Shown: positions 8,912 through 17,580, numbered from the stretch's first letter. The stretch is 56,892 nucleotides of DNA from Bacillota bacterium (GCA_023415715.1 JAEZJP010000285.1:1-56892), one strand, 5' to 3'. The notes: a model not told the origin generated them from the letters alone. A program made the numbers and translations.

Positions 8912-9808
8912 TTATTCCCAGGGGTTTGGAATAAAGTCTCCCCCGCGGCACCATTTGAGATAGGAGAGGGCATGCTTCTGCGCCGTCATCTCCCAATCCT
9001 TTTTATAGATAGGGTCGTGGTAGCCCTCTACGCAGATGTCCAAAGTATAGTCACCCGTATGCAGGATGTAGATGATGTCGCGCCAGTCACTGTCACCAAA
9101 GCCCGGCGTGCGTTCGGGAGCATATAAGTCGGTATTGCAAAGCACGCCATAATCGCTGACGGCGCGGCGGTCAACACTGGCGTCCTTTCCATGGACATGA
9201 TAGACCTTTTTCACCCATTTGCGCAGTTGGGCGATGGGATCGATGAGTTGTATCATCTGGTGCGCCGGTTCCCATTCCAGGCCGAGTGCGTCGCTCTTTA
9301 CCTCATCGAACATGCGCTCCCATGCCCGTGGGTTAAAGCCGATGTTGCAGGTAGCGCGGTCCCAGGTGCCGCCCATGGGGCAGTTTTCAATTGCCAGGCG
9401 AACGCCTTTGTCTTCGGCGCGTTTTGCCAGCTCACGGAATACTTTTCCGAATTGGGGAAGCGCCTCATCTACGGGCTTGCCTTCATACGCACCCGCGAAT
9501 GTGGATACAATCTTTGCGCCGTACAGGTGTGCTGCGTCGATTGCCCGTGCAAGGTTCTGCTTGTGCTGTTCGTTTTCAAGAGCGTTGCAATAGTAGCCAA
9601 GCGTTGTAATTTCGATGCCTTTTTCTTCTGCCATCGCTTTTAAACGCGGCCCCTGCTCCTCAATATTCGTGTCATAGTATTCCATGTGAAAGTTGATCGA
9701 TAAGGTTTCAAAGCCGATATCCATAAGATGTGGTGCCCATTTTTCGGCATACCAGCCGGGGACGCATGTGCCTATGCGGATTTGGGATATATCATAATGC
9801 GGAACCAT
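8912..9808 (-). CDS. Sugar phosphate isomerase/epimerase-like TIM-barrel protein
   Basis: 298 residues from ATG 9808 with AAAGGA 9 nt upstream; a TTG 18 nt earlier is in frame but overlaps the ribosome binding site. The sequence fits the xylose-isomerase-like TIM barrel (AP endonuclease 2 superfamily): alternating strands such as IGTCVPGWYAEKW, ETLSINFHMEYYD, IEITTLGYY, AKIVSTFAGAYEG and VRLAIENCPMGGTW, with metal-ligand candidates Glu (LAIENC), Asp/His in VYHVHGKDA and Glu in ICVEGYHDP. It lies 42 nt upstream of the mannosidase gene and 72 nt after the importer ATPase. Likely role: isomerising or epimerising a sugar or sugar acid released by the mannosidase; the exact reaction is unknown. 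Confidence 0.85.
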   Translation of the reverse strand: MVPHYDISQIRIGTCVPGWYAEKWAPHLMDIGFETLSINFHMEYYDTNIEEQGPRLKAMAEEKGIEITTLGYYCNALENEQHKQNLARAIDAAHLYGAKIVSTFAGAYEGKPVDEALPQFGKVFRELAKRAEDKGVRLAIENCPMGGTWDRATCNIGFNPRAWERMFDEVKSDALGLEWEPAHQMIQLIDPIAQLRKWVKKVYHVHGKDASVDRRAVSDYGVLCNTDLYAPERTPGFGDSDWRDIIYILHTGDYTLDICVEGYHDPIYKKDWEMTAQKHALSYLKWCRGGDFIPNPWE

Positions 9809-9832
9809 GAAATTTGATCCTTTCAAGAATTA

Positions 9833-9846
9833 AGTACATTTGTACT
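9833..9846. promoter_or_regulatory. Short inverted repeat between importer and isomerase genes
   Basis: AGTAC-ATTT-GTACT is a perfect 5-bp dyad in the 72-bp gap between the ATPase gene (end 9881) and the isomerase start (9808). Related TGTACAAA strings occur near the operon promoter (15896-15945). It may be a regulator site or chance; no promoter motif accompanies it. Confidence 0.25.
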
Positions 9847-9880
9847 ATTCTATGTACCGTTACGCTTTCCTGTTTCCGGC

Positions 9881-10906
9881 TTATACTTTCACCAGCGGAT
9901 GGAAGCACAGCACCTTGCGGGAACCGTTAAGCGCCACCATTTCCGGCCGCTTTTGCCTGCATTCATCCGTTGCATAAGGGCAGCGGGGAGCAAACTTGCA
10001 GTAGGAGATGGCGTACTCCTTGTCTTCAGTATCAGGCATTACCAGTTCTTTGTCCCACTTGTCGCCTACGCGCGGCACCGCGTTCATCAAAAGCTCGGTG
10101 TACGGGTGCGCAGGCTCATCCATGATATCCTTGGCGGGACCGTATTCAATCAGGCAGCCGCGGTAGAGCGTGGCGATGTAGTCGGATACGTAGTAAGCCG
10201 TGGAAAGGTCATGGGTGATGTAAATGAAGGAGACTTTGTATTTGTCCTTCAGTTCCTTGAACAGGTTGACGATGTTCATCTTCATGGATGCGTCGATAGC
10301 AGCCACGGGTTCGTCGGCAATGATGAGCTTCGGGCGTGCGATAAGGGCCCGGGCGATGGAAACACGCTGCAGTTCGCCGCCGGAGAACTGCGTGGGATAT
10401 TTTCCTTTGACTACAGCCAGCGACATACCGACGTTGCGCAGCGTTTCGTCCACCAGCTTTTCAGCTTCCGAGTGGGTCTGGCAGATACCAAGGCGAAGCG
10501 CTGTGTTGAACAGGTACGTATCAACCGTCTTTCGGGCTGAGAAGGATTCGTAGGGGTTTTGAAAAATGGGCTGCACATCCAGGCGGAACTGCAGGGGGTT
10601 GTAACCCTTCTTGTTGGCATAGGAATTGCCAGAAAGAAGGATGTCACCCATTTCCGGTTTGTACAGGCGAAGGATCATTTTGCACAGCGTGGATTTGCCG
10701 CAGCCTGATTCGCCAACAATGGAAAGAATCACCGGTTTTCCGGCATCGATATCCAGGGAGACGTTGTCGATGGCTACGAGCTTCTTGCCCAGCAGCATAC
10801 CGCCGATCCTGAAGATTTTGCTTACGTTTTTTATTTCAAGAAGCTTCTTGGGCGCTGCCGCCCCCATAACTTGGGCAGCAGGTTTGCTGATTTGCTTTTC
10901 CGCCAT
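9881..10906 (-). CDS. Oligopeptide/oligosaccharide ABC importer ATPase (DppF/OppF type)
   Basis: 341 residues. Walker A GESGCGKST, signature FSGGELQRVSIARAL, Walker B KLIIADEP and switch His in YITHDLS are all present. The C-terminal Opp/Dpp domain has the typical CKFAPRCPYATDEC cysteine-rich stretch, which in related transporters can bind an iron-sulfur cluster. The D-loop region reads DEPVAAID rather than the common DEPVSALD, a mild variant. The start overlaps the upstream ATPase gene region (1-nt gap) and has GGGGGTGA upstream. It forms the heterodimeric motor with the next gene. Because the operon ends in an isomerase and a mannosidase, the cargo is probably an oligosaccharide, as is known for Opp-like systems of Thermotoga; this is inference. 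Confidence 0.93.
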   Translation of the reverse strand: MAEKQISKPAAQVMGAAAPKKLLEIKNVSKIFRIGGMLLGKKLVAIDNVSLDIDAGKPVILSIVGESGCGKSTLCKMILRLYKPEMGDILLSGNSYANKKGYNPLQFRLDVQPIFQNPYESFSARKTVDTYLFNTALRLGICQTHSEAEKLVDETLRNVGMSLAVVKGKYPTQFSGGELQRVSIARALIARPKLIIADEPVAAIDASMKMNIVNLFKELKDKYKVSFIYITHDLSTAYYVSDYIATLYRGCLIEYGPAKDIMDEPAHPYTELLMNAVPRVGDKWDKELVMPDTEDKEYAISYCKFAPRCPYATDECRQKRPEMVALNGSRKVLCFHPLVKV

Positions 10907-10907
10907 C

Positions 10908-11879
10908 TTATTTCACCCCCTCATTCAGCCTATGGCAGGCGGCAAAACGGCCCGGACGTACCTCACGGAACGCAGGGCAGTCCTTGTGGCACCGCTCTGA
11001 TGCCGTGGGGCAGCGGGGCGCGAACCGGCAGCCCGGGGGCGGATTGGTGAGCGCCGGCGGACGGCCGGGTATGCCAACCTTTTGACTCTTGTCGCCAACT
11101 TTGGGCAGCGCACTGATGAGCATCTTGGTATAGGGATGGATGGGGTCGTTGAAGATATCCTCCGTCTTGCCCAGTTCCACGAAGCTGCCTGAATACATGA
11201 TGCCCATGCGGTTTGTGATTTGGTAGTGAACACCCATGTCGTGGCTGACCAGCACCAGGGTGTTTTTGAACTGCTTCTGCAAACGCATCAGCATCATCAG
11301 GATACCCCGCTGCACCACCACGTCCAGTGCTGTAGTGGGCTCATCAGCCAATACTACATTGGGCGACATGAACGTGGCAAGCGCGATGATCACGCGCTGC
11401 CGCATGCCGCCGGAAAGCTGGAAGGGGAAGGCGTTTAAAAGGTCGGGAGAAAGGCTCAGCTCCTCCAGGTAATGCGCCACGCGCTTTAGCGTCTGCTCTT
11501 CCGTCTCGTTTTTCCTGTCCGCTTTGGGTATGGAGTCAAGAAACTGGGATTTTAGGCGCGTAATGGGATTCAAGACGCTTTGCGCGGCCTGAGGTACATA
11601 GGAGATATTGTTCCACCAGGTCTTGCGGATATTGCCGGAATCAAAAGAGAAGGGCTTTCCGTTCTTTTCCCCGCTTAAAATAACTTTTCCGGAATCGATT
11701 TCCAACGGAAATTCAACGATATCATACAGGGCCTTGAGCAGCGTTGTCTTTCCGCAGCCGGATTCGCCGGCTATGCCGAATATCTCATTGTCGAAAATCT
11801 CGAAATTGACGTCTTTTACGACGTGTACATTGCCGTCAATGGTCTTGTAAGAGGTGGACAGATGATCGATTTTAAGCAT
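10908..11879 (-). CDS. Oligopeptide/oligosaccharide ABC importer ATPase (DppD/OppD type)
   Basis: 323 residues. Walker A GESGCGKTT, signature LSGGMRQRVIIALA, Walker B VVLADEPTTALD and switch His in LVSHDMG are intact. The C-terminal PPGCRFAPRCPTASERC segment is the Opp/Dpp signature. It is the partner of the ATPase encoded directly downstream and sits 3 nt from the permease gene 11883-12725, so translation is tightly coupled. Cytoplasmic, membrane-associated through the two permeases. No unusual residues seen. Confidence 0.94.
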   Translation of the reverse strand: MLKIDHLSTSYKTIDGNVHVVKDVNFEIFDNEIFGIAGESGCGKTTLLKALYDIVEFPLEIDSGKVILSGEKNGKPFSFDSGNIRKTWWNNISYVPQAAQSVLNPITRLKSQFLDSIPKADRKNETEEQTLKRVAHYLEELSLSPDLLNAFPFQLSGGMRQRVIIALATFMSPNVVLADEPTTALDVVVQRGILMMLMRLQKQFKNTLVLVSHDMGVHYQITNRMGIMYSGSFVELGKTEDIFNDPIHPYTKMLISALPKVGDKSQKVGIPGRPPALTNPPPGCRFAPRCPTASERCHKDCPAFREVRPGRFAACHRLNEGVK

Positions 11880-11882
11880 CTT

Positions 11883-12725
11883 TTATCTACCTCTCTTCAT
11901 GGACATATAGTCATTATACCCTGTAATGAGCAGGAACAGGCCGATAAACAGCAGCACCGTGGCCACGATGGGCGAGCCGATCCAGAACCATTGTTTGGCG
12001 AAGATGGCGTTGCGCTCCCTGGCCCACTGGATGATATTGCCCAGAGAGATCAGGTTGGCAGGGGAGAGGCCCAGAACTGCCAGGCTGGACTCGGAGGCGA
12101 TGGCCGCCAGCGTCGCGTTCATGAAGTTGGACAGCGACCAAGTCAGCGCGAAGGGAAGGATCTCGGTCACCACAACCTGGATCGTGCCCTCACCGGAGAA
12201 CCAGGCAGTATGGATAAAGTCGCGCTCCTTGATGGTCAGCGCCATCGAGCGGATCTGCCGGCTGGGCCAGGCCCAGGCGAACATACCCAGCACCAGCGCC
12301 ATCATGATGACTGTGGCAGAGCCCTTCATAAGCGCGGTCATCAATATCAGGATAGGCAGGGAAGGGATCACGACGAAGGTATCTGTGATCACGGTGAGGA
12401 CCCGGTCCAGCGCACCGCCGGAGAAGCCCGCAAGCAGCCCCACGAACACGCCTACCACTGTGCCGATGGTCGCCACGATCAGGCCGATCAGCAGCGAGTT
12501 ATGAATGCCTTCGATGAGCAGCCAGAATATATCCTGGCCCATGCTGGTGGTGCCCAGCCAATGCGCGGCGGAAGGAGCCAGCTTTTTTGGATAGGTATTG
12601 AACGTAAAGGGGTTGATATGGGGGAGATAAAATACAACGAACCCCAGGATCACGAAAAACGCAGTCATGAACATGCCTATCTTCAGGCGGATGTTCGCGT
12701 TTTTCCAAAACTTTTTCATATGCAT
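11883..12725 (-). CDS. ABC importer permease (DppC/OppC type)
   Basis: 280 residues with six predicted membrane segments, the first at about 17-37 (IGMFMTAFFVILGFVVFYL). It has the OppC-type N-terminal region and an EAA-like loop in the second half (REIRSMALTIKERDFIHTA, where the membrane domain contacts the ATPase). The ATG at 12725 has GGAGG 4 nt upstream; an ATG 6 nt later would give 10-nt spacing and is equally possible. It pairs with the permease encoded 13 nt upstream to form the channel for the substrate delivered by the binding protein 13925-15814. Confidence 0.9.
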   Translation of the reverse strand: MHMKKFWKNANIRLKIGMFMTAFFVILGFVVFYLPHINPFTFNTYPKKLAPSAAHWLGTTSMGQDIFWLLIEGIHNSLLIGLIVATIGTVVGVFVGLLAGFSGGALDRVLTVITDTFVVIPSLPILILMTALMKGSATVIMMALVLGMFAWAWPSRQIRSMALTIKERDFIHTAWFSGEGTIQVVVTEILPFALTWSLSNFMNATLAAIASESSLAVLGLSPANLISLGNIIQWARERNAIFAKQWFWIGSPIVATVLLFIGLFLLITGYNDYMSMKRGR

Positions 12726-12738
12726 GGTCCCTCCTTTC

Positions 12739-13737
12739 TTAATTGTAGCGGATGCGCGGATCGATAAGGGGATAGATCAGGTCTGCGATCAGCGTCGCTG
12801 TGGAAATGGCGACGATGGAAATGGTGATGCAGCCCAGGATCATATTGTAATCTGACTGCAGGATCGCTTTTTGGATCAGCGTGCCAACGCCCGGATAACC
12901 GAAGATGATCTCCGTCATGATGGAGCCGTTGAACACCCCGCCCAGGCTCATGGCCAGTGCGGTGATCTGTGTCAGAATGGAGTTGCGGAACACGTAGCTT
13001 CGGCCGATCTTGCCTTCCGAGAGACCACGGTAGCGGGCATACATTACAAAATCCTCCTCAGCCGTAGTACCGGCGAGGGATTTCATGGAAATGATCCACC
13101 AGCCCATGCCCAACAGCAAGATCGAAATGGCGGGCAGGATGGACGCCCGCAGGAGGGAGGTGATGTACGTGCCAAAGCCGCCCATGGTGTTGATGGTGGT
13201 TTGCAGCGGGAACCATCCCAATATGAATGCGAACACAATCTGCAGGATAAGAGCGATGATGAAGTAGGGGATAGGGTACAGGCAGATGGCCATACCCTCT
13301 AAGATTTTGGAGGAACGCTTATTTTTCCTGAATCCGGCCAACAGGCCGATGGTATTGCCCAGGGCCCAGGCGACGATCGTCGTGACCAGCGACAGGCCCA
13401 GCGTATAAGGAAGATAGGTACTTATGATCTCTCCGGCTGGGGTGGGGTAACTCATCAGGGACGGGCCAAAATCAAAATGCAGCAGCCCCTTCCACAGGAA
13501 TGTCCCATACTGCTCCAAAAGTGAACCATCCAGGCCGAACTGAACGCGCAGAGACCTGCGCAGCGATTCCATCTGCACGGGGTCCATCTGCCCGGAGCGG
13601 GACTGGATCTGGCCGATCATGTTCTCCACAGGATCCGATGGGAACATGCGCGGGATAAAAAATATGAAGGTAACGCCTATAAAAATGGTCAGGGCCCACG
13701 TCAGAAGGCGAAGACCGAAATACTTCCTGAATTTCAA
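12739..13737 (-). CDS. ABC importer permease (DppB/OppB type)
   Basis: 332 residues. The best start appears to be TTG at 13737, with AAAGGGG 8 nt upstream; a GTG three codons earlier abuts the Shine-Dalgarno sequence. The N-terminal membrane helix (LLTWALTIFIGVTFIFFI) is followed by the long extracytoplasmic segment typical of DppB (DPVENMIGQIQ), then five more helices. The EAA loop includes YARYRGLSEGKIGRSYVFRN, and the end has FGYPGVGTLIQKAILQSDYN, both classical. It is the second gene after the binding protein, separated from it by a stem-loop. Confidence 0.9.
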   Translation of the reverse strand: MKFRKYFGLRLLTWALTIFIGVTFIFFIPRMFPSDPVENMIGQIQSRSGQMDPVQMESLRRSLRVQFGLDGSLLEQYGTFLWKGLLHFDFGPSLMSYPTPAGEIISTYLPYTLGLSLVTTIVAWALGNTIGLLAGFRKNKRSSKILEGMAICLYPIPYFIIALILQIVFAFILGWFPLQTTINTMGGFGTYITSLLRASILPAISILLLGMGWWIISMKSLAGTTAEEDFVMYARYRGLSEGKIGRSYVFRNSILTQITALAMSLGGVFNGSIMTEIIFGYPGVGTLIQKAILQSDYNMILGCITISIVAISTATLIADLIYPLIDPRIRYN

Positions 13738-13854
13738 TGGCAACACCCCTTTGCTGATTCAGCAAATGATCTTAAACGGCAATAAACAAACTACCCGGCA
13801 GAAGCTGAATAGTTGTTTTTAGCTCTTAGAGACTTAGATTGCTGTTATAAAGAA

Positions 13855-13890
13855 GGAGGCACGCGCAGCTTATGCGGCGCGCGTGCCTCG
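13855..13890 (-). terminator. Intercistronic stem-loop after the binding-protein gene
   Basis: Arms GAGGCACGCGC and GCGCGTGCCTC form a strong GC-rich stem between the binding-protein stop (13925) and the permease start (13737). On the minus strand only a weak TCCTTCTTT tail follows, so it is better read as a partial terminator or mRNA 3'-end stabiliser that raises binding-protein expression over the permeases. Confidence 0.6.
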
Positions 13891-13924
13891 GTTCGCCCAG
13901 CCTTTAAGGCTTAAGTGTCAGAGC

Positions 13925-15814
13925 TTACTTGGCAACGGGGGTGATTTCGGTCGTGATGTACTTGAAGCAGCTCCACCACCACCAGGGACCATTGTAGGGG
14001 TTATCTGCACTGGGGTAGTTGGTCCAGTAGGTGCTGTTGGTGGGAACGAACTTCACGCCGGAGTGGAAGCCGATGAAGGGCAGATCCTTGATAGCGATCT
14101 TCTCGAATTCCATGGCCAGTTCGTAGGACTTGGGATCTTCCGGTGACAGCTTGGCAAGCTCGTGGATGATGTCGGTGGCTTCTTTGTTGTTCCAACGGGA
14201 ACCCTGGCCTGCTCCACGCTCGCCAAGGGGCACAATCAGGTCGGCGTCCCAGCCGTTAATCTGGGAGTAGATGTCCTTGGTAATGAAGCCGGTGGGCCAG
14301 TAGCCGGCGATTTCCCAGTTGCCGATGGAGGCATTGGTATCCCAGGTGGCACTGGATTCGCCGGTGATCTCGCACTTGAGGCCGAACTTGGTCAGCTGGT
14401 CATACGCAGCCTGGGTGCCGCGGCCGGCCTGAGCTTCGGTGTTGGCCAGATAGCTCATATGGATGACGAAGGGTTCGCCCTTGAAGTACCAGCCATCGGC
14501 CTTCTTTTCCAAGCCGGCCTTGACGAGCAGCTTCTCAGCCGATGCGGGATCGTACTTCCAGCAGCCGTAGCCGAACATGTCGACCAAAGCGTCGTGATCC
14601 GTGGGGATGTTTTTGCCCTGGTCGCGAAGGATCTTGCCCATGCGCTCGGCATAGTCGGGGTCGAAGGGCTTTACAGTGGTGCCATCGCCAAGATCCAGGG
14701 TGAACTCCGTAAGCCAAGGCATCAGCGGCTTGAAATACAGTTCCTGCATGGCGCTGGTAGCGGTGAGCATCGGCAGGGGGCTTGCGCGGCCCACGCCGTC
14801 GAAGATGTTCTGGGAGATTTCGTCAAAGTTCATCGCCAGAGCGATGGCCCAACGGAAGTCCGCGCTGTTGTAGGGTTCTTTGGCCATTTCGAAGGCAATA
14901 CCCTTGGAGCAGGGGTCGTCGCTGGTGGCGTAGGGGAACTCTTTGTACCAGGCGGCGATCTTGTCGTTGGAAGAGGTCATGACCTCCAGGATTTCTGGCG
15001 TCACTTCGCAGAGGATGTCAACTTCGTTGTTGATCATAGCCATCTGGCGGGTGGTGTCATCGCCCAGAGCTTTGACCAGGATGTACTTGGCCTGGGGCAT
15101 TTTTCCGGTAACGACGCCGACGGTGCTGTTCTGCCAGTCTTCGCGGCGCTCGTACAGGACCCACTTGCCCAGTTCGTCATAGGACTTTACGGTGTAGGGG
15201 CCGGCCACAACGGGAGCGCTGTCCTTAAACGTGGTGACGTCCGCTTGCTTGGAATAGATGTGCTCGGGAACGATGCGCAGATCGTTGCCCCAGATGGTGA
15301 CGCCAAACCTCATCGCAAGACGGGGGAAGGATTCCTTCGTCACGATCTTCACGGTGTAGTCGTCAACCTTTTCCACGGACTTGAACACCTGATTGTAGTA
15401 GTCGCACTGGTTGATGCCGGGGTTGGACATGATCATATTGAAGGTGAAGACCACGTCGTCAGCAGTGAGGTCTTCGCCGTCAGACCATTTGATGCCCTGA
15501 CGGATTTTCACCGTATGCTCGGTGAAATCGGCATTGGAAACGGGCATGCCGTCGGCCACTTCGCCGAACTGCTCGCCCTTGACAGTGTCCATTTCCCACA
15601 TCATCGCAGACATAAGCTGATGGATACCAAAGCCCATTTGGGTGCCCTGCATGTAGGAGTTGAATTGGCCCGGTGTGTCGGTCGGAATCTGGGTCTCCAC
15701 GATGAGGGTTTCCCGGCGCGGAGTCCCGACTTCGGTCGTCTCCTCAGCGAACGCTACGGGGATGAGCGAGAGCAGCATCGCCAGCGCGAGGAGAACGGAC
15801 AGGGTTTTGCGCAT
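13925..15814 (-). CDS. Dpp/Opp-type solute-binding protein
   Basis: 629 residues, longer than the usual 520-560 of DppA/OppA. Signal peptide MRKTLSVLLALAMLLSLIPV with cleavage likely after AFA; there is no lipobox cysteine, so no lipid anchor is expected. The SBP_bac_5 pattern is clear: RQGIKWSDGEDLTADDVVFT near residue 105, then YTVKSYDELGKWVLYERREDW and a C-terminal half rich in Trp. RBS AAAGGAGG is 8 nt upstream. It captures the importer's substrate outside the membrane. Given the mannosidase and isomerase in the same unit, I expect a mannose-containing oligosaccharide rather than a peptide, but the sequence alone cannot settle this. Confidence 0.92.
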   Translation of the reverse strand: MRKTLSVLLALAMLLSLIPVAFAEETTEVGTPRRETLIVETQIPTDTPGQFNSYMQGTQMGFGIHQLMSAMMWEMDTVKGEQFGEVADGMPVSNADFTEHTVKIRQGIKWSDGEDLTADDVVFTFNMIMSNPGINQCDYYNQVFKSVEKVDDYTVKIVTKESFPRLAMRFGVTIWGNDLRIVPEHIYSKQADVTTFKDSAPVVAGPYTVKSYDELGKWVLYERREDWQNSTVGVVTGKMPQAKYILVKALGDDTTRQMAMINNEVDILCEVTPEILEVMTSSNDKIAAWYKEFPYATSDDPCSKGIAFEMAKEPYNSADFRWAIALAMNFDEISQNIFDGVGRASPLPMLTATSAMQELYFKPLMPWLTEFTLDLGDGTTVKPFDPDYAERMGKILRDQGKNIPTDHDALVDMFGYGCWKYDPASAEKLLVKAGLEKKADGWYFKGEPFVIHMSYLANTEAQAGRGTQAAYDQLTKFGLKCEITGESSATWDTNASIGNWEIAGYWPTGFITKDIYSQINGWDADLIVPLGERGAGQGSRWNNKEATDIIHELAKLSPEDPKSYELAMEFEKIAIKDLPFIGFHSGVKFVPTNSTYWTNYPSADNPYNGPWWWWSCFKYITTEITPVAK

Positions 15815-15925
15815 GTTGGTAACCTCCTTTTTATTATTGACACGGCATACGAAGTGCTACCCGTATGTCATGAACAATCCATCAGGGCTTCCATTATGTA
15901 CAAATTCCATATCGAAATTAAGTCA

Positions 15926-15954
15926 AGTATATCGTAGGTGTACAAAGAAGTCAA
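15926..15954 (-). promoter_or_regulatory. Sigma-A promoter of the oligosaccharide importer operon
   Basis: On the minus strand: -35 TTGACT (15949-15954), exactly 17 nt, then -10 TATACT (15926-15931). It lies about 110 nt upstream of the binding-protein ATG. A GTGTACAAAG string overlaps the spacer and may be an operator. This is the only strong promoter seen for genes down to 5756, supporting a single long unit. Confidence 0.75.
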
Positions 15955-16418
15955 TAGATTCTACCAAAGTCGATATTTTATACCCAATATATCATTTCAT
16001 CGCGCCGAGGTATGTATCGGTACACAATGCGCCAGTGCCGGAAACAATTTATCTGTCTATATTTAATGATACAATATAAAATTTTATTATTTAATAAGTG
16101 AACATTATATATGGTTTGAGTAGGCCGCGTGGAAAAGAAAGAGCGCACATATAGCATTGTCAATAAAAAGTCATATATGACAAGAATATCGGTATAACAA
16201 ACATCTGAAAGTGAAGGTGAGTATAATGCAAACGATTGCATAACAAATTTTGCGGAAATTCTGAAATGCAACGTCCCAGTATGCATGTTGGTATGAAATA
16301 TGGTAATTGGTATGTTTGTACTAGATGGTATGGAATTATGAAAGAGACCGTAACCTTTTGAGGCGGCAGGCACTTTTCATATGATTTGGTTTTTGAATTG
16401 TTCAAGGAAGTGTTCAGT
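15955..16418. other. AT-rich gene-free region
   Basis: Between the importer promoter and the end of the small XRE gene there is AT-rich sequence with open frames that show no start site signals or protein-like composition. It contains a perfect 12-bp palindrome GTCATATATGAC (16170-16181), and TTGTCA (16157-16162) faces TGACAA (16178-16183). I see no RNA gene or further promoter that I can support. Confidence 0.4.
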
Positions 16419-16688
16419 TCATTTCATCTGCACTGGAGGCCAAGTGTCATCTTCCGAAAGCAGCCATTTCACATCGACCCCCAGTATCTTTGAAAAAGTC
16501 ATCAATTCATAATCTGCAACGAATCGCGTTCCGATTTCTATTCTGCTTATGCTGTCCCGCTCAAGCGTAATTCCTTCGATCTGTGCTTTTGCTGCCAGGT
16601 CCGCCTGTGAAAGCCTTCTCTTCAATCGCGCTTCTCTGATTCGCTCACCGCTGATGTTCTTGCGGCCATCAAAATCATATATTTTCAT
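16419..16688 (-). CDS. Small XRE-family HTH transcriptional regulator
   Basis: 89 residues; the ATG at 16688 has AGAGGTG upstream. Nearly the whole protein is one HTH_3 domain: GERIREARLKRRLSQADLA (helices 1-2), then EGITLERDSISRIEIGTRF (recognition helix) and LMTFSKILGVDVKWLL. No effector or protease domain, so it is a simple repressor-type protein. It is divergent from cheW (16995) across about 300 bp that carry repeated sequence near its own start, suggesting autoregulation. Its targets are unknown; cheW and the chemoreceptor are the obvious candidates. Confidence 0.85.
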   Translation of the reverse strand: MKIYDFDGRKNISGERIREARLKRRLSQADLAAKAQIEGITLERDSISRIEIGTRFVADYELMTFSKILGVDVKWLLSEDDTWPPVQMK

Positions 16689-16702
16689 TGTCCACCTCTT
16701 AA

Positions 16703-16772
16703 AATTGTGTTAAAGATCAGCAATTTTCTTGAAAATAGCACAAATTAAGCCTATAATTGCGCTAAAGGTCAG
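16703..16772. promoter_or_regulatory. Direct repeats upstream of the XRE gene (putative operators)
   Basis: AATTGTGTTAAAGATCAG (16703-16720) and AATTGCGCTAAAGGTCAG (16755-16772) match at 15 of 18 positions and are 52 bp apart, with an ATTTTC-TT-GAAAAT dyad between them (16722-16735). Placed 15-85 bp upstream of the XRE start, they look like binding sites for this regulator. Inference only. Confidence 0.4.
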
Positions 16773-16909
16773 AATCCCAAAAAATTGGAGGAGTATTTTA
16801 AGTAACACAGATATATATGGACACGCGGCGCCTAAGGATGCATGATGCCGAACCTGCCATAAAATCCATGAATTCACAACTAGATTGGTTCAAAAACAAA
16901 TGATTGATA

Positions 16910-16938
16910 CCGGATAACCAATTTCCGGTTGGTTCCGG
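16910..16938 (+). other. Stem-loop in the cheW leader
   Basis: CCGG (16910-16913) and AACCAA (16916-16921) pair with TTGGTT (16929-16934) and CCGG (16935-16938), giving a 10-bp stem with a 2-nt bulge about 55 nt upstream of cheW. No riboswitch class was recognised. The rest of 16689-16994 holds only the operator-like repeats. Confidence 0.35.
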
Positions 16939-16994
16939 TGTAGATCCTGCCGGTGCCATTATCAAGATACGATAATAAAGGGAGGGGATACTAA

Positions 16995-17489
16995 ATGACA
17001 CAGTCTGTTGGTATGAATACGGAAGTACAGGAGGATGATACGCTGAAGGGAAAATACCTCATATTTTCCATGGGCAATGAGATGTATGGCATAGAGATAC
17101 GCCATATCACTGAAATCATTGGTGTCCAGCCAATAACGGAAATACCAGAGATGCCGCAGTACGTTAAGGGGATCACAAATCTTCGGGGTAAGATAATTCC
17201 GGTTATAGATGCCCGCCTGCGCTTTAAAAAGCCGGCCAGAGAATATGACGGAAAGACCTGCATTATTATAATAGACATTAAACAAATATCAATTGGCCTG
17301 ATCGTTGATAATGTATCTGAAGTATTGAACCTAGTGGATGAGGATATAGCGCCTTCACCTAACATAAACAAAATAGAACACAAGTTTGTCAAAGGAATAG
17401 GGAAGATTGGAAAAAGCGTTATCCTTTTGCTGGATTGTAAAAATCTTCTGTCGGACGACGAATGGGTCTGCCTGAGCACTGTAACGTGA
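16995..17489 (+). CDS. cheW: Chemotaxis coupling protein CheW
   Basis: 164 residues with GGGAGGGG about 8 nt upstream. The fold pattern is CheW: YLIFSMGNEMYGIEIRHITE, then IIGVQPITEIPEMPQYVKGI, the signature TNLRGKIIPVIDARLRF, and LIVDNVSEVLNL. It links chemoreceptors to the CheA kinase at the cytoplasmic face of the membrane. The chemoreceptor gene follows 157 nt downstream on the same strand; no cheA, cheY or cheR is in the window, so the pair must plug into a core system encoded elsewhere. Confidence 0.95.
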   Translation: MTQSVGMNTEVQEDDTLKGKYLIFSMGNEMYGIEIRHITEIIGVQPITEIPEMPQYVKGITNLRGKIIPVIDARLRFKKPAREYDGKTCIIIIDIKQISIGLIVDNVSEVLNLVDEDIAPSPNINKIEHKFVKGIGKIGKSVILLLDCKNLLSDDEWVCLSTVT

Positions 17490-17572
17490 TCATAACAAAC
17501 CGAATCAAATATAGCAAATCCTGTATACGGTATATTTCGTCCGTTATTTCCGTTTTTTATAAGGGTTCTCTT

Positions 17573-17580
17573 GTCGATAA
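17573..17580 (+). promoter_or_regulatory. Possible flagellar sigma-factor (SigD) -10 element
   Basis: GTCGATAA differs by one base from the motility sigma -10 consensus GCCGATAA and lies 66 nt upstream of the chemoreceptor gene. No TAAA -35 box is at the usual distance; TATAAG is closer than expected. Weak evidence. Confidence 0.25.

Noticed and set aside
14162..15937. Long open frame (591 codons) on the plus strand across the Dpp-type binding-protein gene
   Set aside because: Antisense mirror of a clearly recognised gene; no ribosome site, and the composition (Gly, Val, His rich) is that of a reversed-codon shadow.
15978..16373. Open frame of 131 codons in the AT-rich gap
   Set aside because: Starts without a ribosome site and has no hydrophobic or domain pattern; overlaps other equally long frames.
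16798..16994. Cyclic-di-GMP or other riboswitch before cheW
   Set aside because: A hairpin exists but none of the conserved bases of the known classes could be matched.
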